12,099 bases of DNA from DATKQY01 sp035532475 (GTDB lineage: Bacteria; Actinomycetota; Acidimicrobiia; Acidimicrobiales; Bog-793), in the NCBI GenBank assembly GCA_035532475.1, contig DATKQY010000005.1, positions 1 through 12,099 on the forward strand, in the 5' to 3' direction. The position numbers were made by a program, and so were the translations under genes. The first letter of the stretch is position 1, and each line of letters opens with the position of its first letter. The notes beneath the pieces were generated by a model, which saw nothing but the letters and a program-made list of their open reading frames with translations, was not told the DNA's origin and searched no databases. Positions 7,043 through 12,099 of this stretch are shown in pieces.

Positions 7043-8098
7043 GTGGGAGTCGACGTCCGTGAACTGCTCGGAGACGAGGCCGACAGCCTCCTGAAGCACG
7101 AGGCGCGCGCCATCGAGCGCGACAGGCTCGTCCTGCCAGGGCCGGACTTCATCGACCGGGTCTTCACCGCGAGCGATCGGCCGATCCCGGTGCTGCGGAG
7201 CCTCGAGGGGACCTACCGCCACGGCAGGCTCGGCGGCACCGGCTACCTGTCGATCTTCCCGGTCGACCAAGGCATCGAGCACTCCGCCGCGGCGAGCTTC
7301 GCGAAGAACCCGATCTACTTCGATCCCGCGGCCATCGTCGAGCTCGCCATCGCGGCGCAGTGCAACGCCGTCGCCACGACGCTCGGCGTCCTCGGCATCG
7401 TCGCCAGGCGCTACGCGCACAAGATCCCCTTCATTGTGAAGCTCAACCACAACGAGCTCCTCACCTACCCCGCCAAGGCGGACCAGGTGCCCTTCGCTCA
7501 GGTGCGCCAGGCCGTCGACCTCGGTGCCGCCGGCGTGGGCGCCACGATCTACTTCGGCTCGGAGGAGTCGACCCGCCAGATCCGCGAGGTGAGCGACATG
7601 TTCGCCGAGGCGCACCGCCACGGCCTGTACACCGTGCTCTGGTGCTACCTCCGCAACCCCGCCTTCAAGACGCCGGAGGCCGACTACGACCTGGCGGCAG
7701 ACCTCACCGGGCAGGCGAACCACCTCGGCGTGACGATCGAGGCGGACATCATCAAGCAGAAGCAGCCGGAGAACAACGGCGGCTACACCGCCGTCGGCTT
7801 CGGGCGCACCGACCCCCTCGTCTACTCGAAGCTGACGACCGACAACCCGATCGACCTGACCCGCTGGCAGGTCGTCAACTGCTACATGGGTCGGGTCGGG
7901 CTCATCAACTCCGGCGGCGAGTCGAAGGGCGAGGGCGACCTCGGCCAGGTGGTGCGGACGGCGGTCATCAACAAGCGCGCCGGCGGCACCGGCCTGATCG
8001 CCGGCCGCAAGGCCTTCCAGCGCCCCTTCGACGAAGGCGTCGCGCTGATCAACGCGATCCAAGACGTCTACCTCGACCCCTCGATCACCATCGCCTGA
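7043..8098 (+). CDS. Class I fructose-bisphosphate aldolase, FbaB/DhnA type
   Basis: The enzyme cleaves fructose 1,6-bisphosphate to dihydroxyacetone phosphate and glyceraldehyde 3-phosphate, or runs the reverse in gluconeogenesis, through a Schiff base and without metal. The 351-aa product matches the length of E. coli FbaB (about 350). Family landmarks are FPVDQGIEHS (72-81), KLNHNELL (133-140) and EADIIKQKQPENNGG (233-247). Lys238 in IIKQK is the likely Schiff-base lysine; this is inferred from the family. GxGLIAGRKAFQRP (316-328) is the expected C-terminal phosphate-binding segment. GTG 7043 is chosen for its strong Shine-Dalgarno site; GTG 7007 would add 12 residues. The gene appears to stand alone, with hairpins on both sides and its own -10-like box. 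It has no obvious link to the xylose genes beyond central carbon flux. fbaB would be a reasonable symbol, but orthology was not tested. Confidence 0.93.
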   Translation: MGVDVRELLGDEADSLLKHEARAIERDRLVLPGPDFIDRVFTASDRPIPVLRSLEGTYRHGRLGGTGYLSIFPVDQGIEHSAAASFAKNPIYFDPAAIVELAIAAQCNAVATTLGVLGIVARRYAHKIPFIVKLNHNELLTYPAKADQVPFAQVRQAVDLGAAGVGATIYFGSEESTRQIREVSDMFAEAHRHGLYTVLWCYLRNPAFKTPEADYDLAADLTGQANHLGVTIEADIIKQKQPENNGGYTAVGFGRTDPLVYSKLTTDNPIDLTRWQVVNCYMGRVGLINSGGESKGEGDLGQVVRTAVINKRAGGTGLIAGRKAFQRPFDEGVALINAIQDVYLDPSITIA

Positions 8099-8122
8099 CA
8101 ACGCGGCACCGGCGCCTCGGGA

Positions 8123-8153
8123 GGGCACCGGGCTGGCAGAGCGATCGGTGCCC
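8123..8153 (+). terminator. Hairpin after aldolase gene, probable terminator
   Basis: GGGCACCG (8123-8130) pairs with CGGTGCCC (8146-8153), an 8-bp perfect stem with a 15-nt loop, starting 25 nt after the aldolase stop codon. No T-run follows. Confidence 0.45.
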
Positions 8154-8188
8154 GAGACCGCCGCGACCTCCTTCGCCGCGCGCGGGGC

Positions 8189-8214
8189 GGCCCGTTCGCT
8201 TGCCGAACCGGGCC
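8189..8214 (+). terminator. Second hairpin between aldolase and korA
   Basis: GGCCCGTTCG (8189-8198) pairs with CGAACCGGGCC (8204-8214) with a single bulged base and a 5-nt loop. It lies upstream of the korA promoter candidate. It may back up termination of the aldolase transcript. Confidence 0.4.
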
Positions 8215-8252
8215 GGAACCGCCGATGACGAGGTCGGCGAGGCCCGGCCGGG

Positions 8253-8258
8253 TAGCAT
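8253..8258 (+). promoter_or_regulatory. Candidate -10 element (TAGCAT) for korAB
   Basis: TAGCAT in the context GGGTAGCAT would start transcription near 8265, giving a ~27-nt leader. That leader holds the korA ribosome-binding site AAGGGGA (8277-8283). There is no recognisable -35. Confidence 0.35.
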
Positions 8259-8291
8259 CGTGTTCCAACCTCGCTCAAGGGGAACTCTCTG

Positions 8292-10220
8292 ATGAGCAGC
8301 ACTCTCGACCGGCCCCGCGACCCGAAGGTCGCTCCGATCCGGGGCGTCGTCGTCCGCTTCGCCGGCGACTCCGGCGACGGCATGCAGGTGACGGGGGACC
8401 GCTTCACCACCGGAAGCGCCCTGTTCGGCAACGACCTCGCGACGCTGCCGAGCTTCCCCGCGGAGATCCGCGCTCCTGCTGGGACGCTCGCCGGCGTGTC
8501 GGCCTTCCAGGTCCACATCGCCGACCACGACATCCTCACGCCCGGCGACGCGCCGAGCGTGCTCGTCGCGATGAACCCCGCGGCGCTCCGGGCGAACGTC
8601 GGCGACCTCGCCATCGGCGGCACCGTGATCCTGAACGCCGACGCCTTCGACGAGCGGGCGCTCGAGAAGGCCGGTTACACGGCCGACCCCCGCTCCAACG
8701 GGAGCCTCGCCTCGTTCTCCGTCTACGAGGTGCCGATGACCTCGCTCACGCTCGCGGCGTGCAAGCCGACCGGCGCGAAGCCCCGCGAGGCCGAGCGGAG
8801 CAAGAACTTCTTCGCCCTCGGCCTCGTCTCGTGGCTCTACCACCGGCCGGTCGACACCACGCTCGAGTGGATCGCGGAGCGCTACGCCAAGAACCCGACC
8901 GTCGTCGAGGCGAACACGCTCGCCTTCCGGGCGGGCTACAACTTCGGTGAGACGGCGGAGCTGTTCGAGTCGTCCTACGAGGTGCCGGCCTCCCACCTCG
9001 AGCCCGGGACCTACACGAATGTGACCGGCAACACGGCGCTCGCCTGGGGGCTCGTGGCGGCCTCAAAGCGCTCGGGCCTGCCGCTCTTCCTCGGGTCCTA
9101 CCCGATCACGCCGGCGTCGGACCTGCTCCACGAGCTGGCGAAGCAGAAGCACTTCGGGGTGCGCACCTTCCAGGCCGAGGACGAGATCGCCGGCGTCGGG
9201 GCCGCCATCGGAGCCGCGTTCGGCGGCTCGCTCGGCGTCACCACCACGAGCGGGCCCGGCGCGGACCTCAAGTCGGAGTCCGTCGGCATGGCCGTGAGCC
9301 TCGAGCTCCCGTTGCTGGTCATCGACATCCAGCGCGGCGGGCCCTCGACGGGACTGCCCACCAAGACCGAGCAGGCCGACCTGCTCCATGCCATGTACAG
9401 CCGGCACGGCGAGGCGCCGGTGCCCATCGTGGCTCCCATGACGCCCTCGCACTGCTTCGACGTGGCCATCGAGGCGGCGCGCATCGCGGTGAAGTACCGG
9501 ACCCCGGTGATCGTGTTGTCCGACGGGTACCTGGCCAATGGGGCCGAGCCGTGGCGGCTGCCCGACCCCGCCCTGCTGCCCGACCTCCAGGTCGAGTTCG
9601 CCACCGAGACCAACCACACCGACGACGACGGCACCGCGGTGTTCTGGCCCTACGTCCGCGACGAGGAGACCCTGGCGCGTCCCTGGGCCGTGCCCGGCAC
9701 GCCCGGTCTCGAGCACAGGATCGGAGCCCTGGAGAAGCAGGACGGCTCGGGCAACGTGTCCTATGACCCGGCCAACCACGAGCGCATGGTGCACCTGCGC
9801 GCCGCGAAGATCGCCGGTATCGCCAAGGACATCCCGTTGCTCGAGGTCGACGACCCCGCCGGCATCGGAGGAGCCCCGGTGCTCGTCCTGGGCTGGGGGT
9901 CCACCTTCGGAGCCATTGCGGCGGGGGTGCGACGGGTGCGGGCCCGGGGGTTGCCGGTGGCCCATGCGCATCTGGTGCATCTCAACCCCTTCCCCTCGAA
10001 CCTGGCCGACGTGCTGCGCGCCTACGACAAGGTCCTCGTGCCCGAGGCCAACCTGGGCCAGCTGGCCCGGCTCGTGCGCGCCGACTTCCTCGTCGACGCC
10101 AGGTCCCTGAGCAAGGTCCAGGGCGTCCCCTTCCGGGCGGCGGAGATCGAAGAGGTGGTGCTCGAGATGCTCGGCGCCTCCACCGCCACCACCATCGGCG
10201 AAGAGGACGTGGCCAGCTGA
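8292..10220 (+). CDS. korA: 2-oxoglutarate:ferredoxin oxidoreductase, alpha subunit (fused gamma-alpha)
   Basis: With KorB this enzyme oxidatively decarboxylates 2-oxoglutarate to succinyl-CoA and reduces ferredoxin; it can run in reverse for CO2 fixation. The 642-aa product has the fused layout: a gamma domain at about 18-205 (FAGDSGDGMQVTG; SFPAEIRAPAGT), then the alpha pyrimidine-binding domain with YPITPAS (270-276), FQAEDEIA, TTSGPGADLKSE (318-329) and RGGPSTGLPTKTEQADL (348-364). A C-terminal domain from about 510 includes LGWGSTFGAI and VPEANLGQL. Length and motifs resemble mycobacterial KorA. The ATG at 8292 has AAGGGGA eight bases upstream. korB follows with a 1-base stop/start overlap. 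Codon choice changes abruptly near residue 340 (see findings). Substrate is inferred from family; another 2-oxoacid cannot be excluded. No ferredoxin gene is in the window. Confidence 0.93.
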   Translation: MSSTLDRPRDPKVAPIRGVVVRFAGDSGDGMQVTGDRFTTGSALFGNDLATLPSFPAEIRAPAGTLAGVSAFQVHIADHDILTPGDAPSVLVAMNPAALRANVGDLAIGGTVILNADAFDERALEKAGYTADPRSNGSLASFSVYEVPMTSLTLAACKPTGAKPREAERSKNFFALGLVSWLYHRPVDTTLEWIAERYAKNPTVVEANTLAFRAGYNFGETAELFESSYEVPASHLEPGTYTNVTGNTALAWGLVAASKRSGLPLFLGSYPITPASDLLHELAKQKHFGVRTFQAEDEIAGVGAAIGAAFGGSLGVTTTSGPGADLKSESVGMAVSLELPLLVIDIQRGGPSTGLPTKTEQADLLHAMYSRHGEAPVPIVAPMTPSHCFDVAIEAARIAVKYRTPVIVLSDGYLANGAEPWRLPDPALLPDLQVEFATETNHTDDDGTAVFWPYVRDEETLARPWAVPGTPGLEHRIGALEKQDGSGNVSYDPANHERMVHLRAAKIAGIAKDIPLLEVDDPAGIGGAPVLVLGWGSTFGAIAAGVRRVRARGLPVAHAHLVHLNPFPSNLADVLRAYDKVLVPEANLGQLARLVRADFLVDARSLSKVQGVPFRAAEIEEVVLEMLGASTATTIGEEDVAS

Positions 10221-11245
10221 TGACCGACACCCAGATCCCCGTCACGACGCGCAAGGACTGGACATCGGACCAGGAGGTCCGGTGGTGCCCGGGGTGCGGC
10301 GACTATTCCATCCTGGCCGCCTTGCAGATGCTCATGCCCGACCTCGGGGTGCGGCGCGAGAACACCGTGTTCGTGTCCGGCATCGGCTGCGCGGCACGGC
10401 TGCCGTACTACATGAACACCTACGGCATGCACTCGATCCACGGGCGCGCCCCGGCCATCGCCACCGGTCTGGCGGTCACCCGGCCCGATCTCGACGTGTG
10501 GGTGATCACCGGCGACGGCGACTCGCTGTCGATCGGCGGGAACCACCTCATCCACGCCCTGCGCCGGAACGTGAAGATCACCATCCTGCTCTTCAACAAC
10601 CAGATCTACGGGCTGACCAAGGGCCAGTACTCGCCCACATCCGAACAGGGCAAGGTGACCAAGTCGACCCCGTTCGGCTCCCTCGACACCCCCTTCAACC
10701 CGGTGAGCCTGGCACTGGGTGCCGAAGCCAGCTTCGTGGCGCGCACCCACGACATGGACCGCAAGCACATGCAGGAGATGTTCCGGCGCGCCCACGACCA
10801 CAACGGCGCCGCCTTCGTCGAGATCTACCAGAACTGCAACGTCTTCAACGACGGCGCCTTCGAGAAGATCACGGGAAAAGAAGTGCGCGCCGACAACCTC
10901 ATCCCGCTCGTGCACGGGGAGCCCATCCGCTTCGGCTCCGAGATGCAGCACGGCGTGGTCATGGAGCCCGACGGCCGCCTGCGCGTGGCCGAGGTGGCCG
11001 ACGTCGGTGAGGACGCTCTGCTCGTCCACGACGAGGCCCGGGACGAGCCCGGGCTGGCGTTCCAGTTGAGCCGCTTGGCGCGCGGTCCCTACGAGCCCAC
11101 GCCCATCGGCGTCTTCCGCGCCGTGCAACGCCCCGAGTACGGCGAGGCCATGAACCAACAATTGCTCGAGGCCAACAAGCGCCGGGGACCGGGCGACCTC
11201 ACCTCCTTGTTGGCGTCCGGCGGGACCTGGACCGTCGAAAGCTGA
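10220..11245 (+). CDS. korB: 2-oxoglutarate:ferredoxin oxidoreductase, beta subunit
   Basis: KorB carries the thiamine pyrophosphate and iron-sulfur cluster sites of the oxidoreductase. The 341-aa product begins its conserved part with RWCPGCGDYS. Cys23, Cys26, Cys57 (SGIGCAAR) and Cys206 (YQNCNVF) are in the positions expected for the four ligands of one [4Fe-4S] cluster. The TPP motif is GDGDSLSIGGNH (98-109), extending to NNQIYGLTKGQYSPTS (126-141). The start ATG shares its A with the korA stop codon (TGATG), so the two subunits are translationally coupled, as expected for a 1:1 complex. The C-terminal ~80 residues are less conserved but have no break. Codon use matches the second half of korA and not the genes further left. 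Confidence in family is very high; confidence in 2-oxoglutarate as substrate is high, from similarity to mycobacterial KorB. Confidence 0.94.
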   Translation: MTDTQIPVTTRKDWTSDQEVRWCPGCGDYSILAALQMLMPDLGVRRENTVFVSGIGCAARLPYYMNTYGMHSIHGRAPAIATGLAVTRPDLDVWVITGDGDSLSIGGNHLIHALRRNVKITILLFNNQIYGLTKGQYSPTSEQGKVTKSTPFGSLDTPFNPVSLALGAEASFVARTHDMDRKHMQEMFRRAHDHNGAAFVEIYQNCNVFNDGAFEKITGKEVRADNLIPLVHGEPIRFGSEMQHGVVMEPDGRLRVAEVADVGEDALLVHDEARDEPGLAFQLSRLARGPYEPTPIGVFRAVQRPEYGEAMNQQLLEANKRRGPGDLTSLLASGGTWTVES

Positions 11246-11253
11246 GCCCGCGC

Positions 11254-11268
11254 CGGGCCTCAGGCCCG
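11254..11268 (+). terminator. Hairpin directly after korB
   Basis: CGGGCC (11254-11259) pairs with GGCCCG (11263-11268) over a TCA loop, 8 nt after the korB stop codon. It is short but perfect, with no T-run, and is a possible korAB terminator. Confidence 0.4.
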
Positions 11269-11277
11269 CGCCAATAC

Positions 11278-11291
11278 AGGTCTTAGGTCCT
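11278..11291. promoter_or_regulatory. 14-bp dyad resembling a DosR/NarL-type regulator box
   Basis: AGGTCTTAGGTCCT is an inverted repeat of the form AGGNC-N4-GNCCT. Layout and spacing match the mycobacterial DosR box (GGGAC-N4-GTCCC), although several bases differ. It lies in a convergent intergenic region, so no known gene start is downstream on either strand. Function is therefore unclear. Confidence 0.3.
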
Positions 11292-11306
11292 ATCCCGACG
11301 TCTCAA

Positions 11307-11321
11307 CCGCGCCCAGCGCGG
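11307..11321. terminator. Perfect 6-bp GC hairpin in the korB-DUF1015 interval
   Basis: CCGCGC (11307-11312) and GCGCGG (11316-11321) enclose a CCA loop. No T-run is present on either side. It could be part of a termination zone or of a larger folded RNA. Confidence 0.3.
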
Positions 11322-11392
11322 GGCCGATACCTGCATGGGCACTTGGGGCCACGGTAAGCGGGACGTGGCTCGAAGGCCCCTAGGGGGGGTAC

Positions 11393-11467
11393 AGGAACAG
11401 GGCGCCCGCGGCGCAGTTCGCAGCCGTCCCGCTGCGACAGGGGGCGCGCCGCGGCGCCCGTGTTCCT
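11393..11467. terminator. 75-nt long hairpin between convergent genes, possible bidirectional terminator or structured RNA
   Basis: The outer stem has 21 paired bases in three 7-bp blocks: AGGAACA (11393-11399), GGGCGCC (11400-11406) and GCGGCGC (11408-11414) pair with GCGCCGC (11446-11452), GGCGCCC (11453-11459) and TGTTCCT (11461-11467). There is one unpaired base in each arm (11407 and 11460). Inside, TCGCAGC (11418-11424) pairs with GCTGCGA (11431-11437) over a CGTCCC loop. It lies between korB (plus) and the DUF1015 gene (minus). A bidirectional terminator is the simplest reading; neither side has a T-run. The structure itself is certain. Confidence 0.5.
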
Positions 11468-11512
11468 CAGTCTTCGACCGCGGCTCAGCCCTCGCCCGGC
11501 TCAGTCTTCGAC
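11466..11512. repeat. 13-bp direct repeat at the DUF1015 stop codon
   Basis: CTCAGTCTTCGAC occurs at 11466-11478 and again at 11500-11512, 34 bp apart. The second copy contains the stop codon and last codons (Val-Glu-Asp-stop on the minus strand). The first copy repeats the same codons beyond the stop and its edge lies in the long hairpin. It looks like a small local duplication at the gene end. Confidence 0.75.
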
Positions 11513-12099
11513 GGTCCGGTACACCATCCCGGTGCGGGGCTTGGGGTAGAAGAAGGTGCTCTTCGGTGGCATGCGTTGACGCGAGTGGGCCCAGTCCGAG
11601 ATCTGGTCGACGGTGACAGGCCGCAAAAGCAAGGCCGCTTGGGCACCCCCGGCCGTGACCGACGACACCGCGGCGCGCCAATCGTGGACATAGGTAACGA
11701 CAGCGTCGGGGAGGGCGTCGAGGGCCAGGGCCACCAGGCTCGAATCGAGGTCCGACCCGGCTTCGGCATACGTCTGCTCTCGTGGCGTGAGGAGCCACAC
11801 GTCGCGCTCGGTGACGAGGGCGAGCGCTCCGGACTCGGCCACGGCCTCGACCAGCTGGTCCCCGGCCGGCCCGGCGTGCACGGTGTCGAACCGGCGACCG
11901 AAGAGCTCGGCCAGGTCGACGTCGGCTGCGATGCCCGAGATGGTCCGGTGGATGGGACCCACCGACAGCTGGCCCTCGGAGAGCTCGACGACGAACGCCA
12001 TGACCAGGTCGTAGTCGCCGGCCGCCCCGTCCGTCGCGGCGCGCCGCTCGGCCTGATAGGCGAGCGCGGTCTCGTAGCGATGGTGGCCGTCGGCGATCA
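11501..12099 (-). CDS. DUF1015 family protein, C-terminal part (start beyond right edge)
   Basis: The visible 198 residues read from the window edge as IADGHHRYETALAYQ, which contains the DGHHRYE signature of the DUF1015 family (usually about 400-440 aa). It continues with the typical PIHRTI segment and ends in FFYPKPRTGMVYRTVED before a TGA at 11503-11501. About half of the protein, including the start, lies outside the window. An internal ATG at 12001 is not the start, because the family motif lies upstream of it in frame. The molecular function of DUF1015 proteins is not established; members often lie near serine biosynthesis genes, which cannot be checked here. The gene is convergent with korB and separated from it by 255 nt of structured intergenic DNA. 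No membrane segment is visible in this part. Confidence 0.88.
   Translation of the reverse strand, partial: IADGHHRYETALAYQAERRAATDGAAGDYDLVMAFVVELSEGQLSVGPIHRTISGIAADVDLAELFGRRFDTVHAGPAGDQLVEAVAESGALALVTERDVWLLTPREQTYAEAGSDLDSSLVALALDALPDAVVTYVHDWRAAVSSVTAGGAQAALLLRPVTVDQISDWAHSRQRMPPKSTFFYPKPRTGMVYRTVED

Noticed and set aside
10022..11161. Minus-strand frame of 379 codons opposite korB
   Set aside because: It is antisense to a gene with intact cofactor motifs and shows no recognisable family.
11377..11389. CCCCTAGGGG palindrome with a run of seven G
   Set aside because: It is a short GC palindrome without context. It could be part of the intergenic fold but is not convincing alone, and the G-run may be prone to sequencing error.

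Overview
The window comes from a high-GC Gram-positive bacterium, most likely an actinobacterium. Three things point there: strong G/C bias at third codon positions, a xylose isomerase very close to the Streptomyces/Arthrobacter type, and a fused-subunit KorA resembling the mycobacterial enzyme. A deeper lineage such as Acidimicrobiia is possible, but that is an impression and not shown by the sequence. All genes read left to right except the last, which is cut by the right edge.

Region 1 (1-690) is the end of an rRNA operon: the 3' part of 23S rRNA, a short spacer with two stem-loops, a complete 5S rRNA and a strong hairpin. No tRNA gene follows the 5S. Region 2 (about 725-4784) is a compact xylose operon with a promoter-like and operator-like leader: xylA (xylose isomerase), xylB (xylulokinase) and a ROK-family repressor that overlaps xylB by 11 nt. 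The enzymes convert D-xylose to xylulose and then xylulose 5-phosphate, and the repressor probably controls them. No xylose transporter lies in the window.

Region 3 (4785-6920) encodes a TPR protein with a very long, repetitive Arg/Gly/Ala/Pro/Ser-rich N-terminal tail. Region 4 (6921-8098) holds a class I (FbaB/DhnA-type) fructose-bisphosphate aldolase, probably with its own promoter. Region 5 (8099-11245) carries korA-korB, the two subunits of 2-oxoglutarate:ferredoxin oxidoreductase, translationally coupled by a TGATG overlap. Region 6 (11246-11500) is an intergenic stretch rich in inverted repeats, including a 75-nt hairpin between convergent genes. Region 7 (11501 to the right edge, minus strand) is the C-terminal part of a DUF1015 protein.

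Most of this is ordinary central metabolism and I see no clear new multi-gene system. The points most worth checking are an abrupt change in codon usage inside korA near 9.3 kb (gene mosaic or assembly junction), the structured region downstream of korB, and the disordered tail of the TPR protein.
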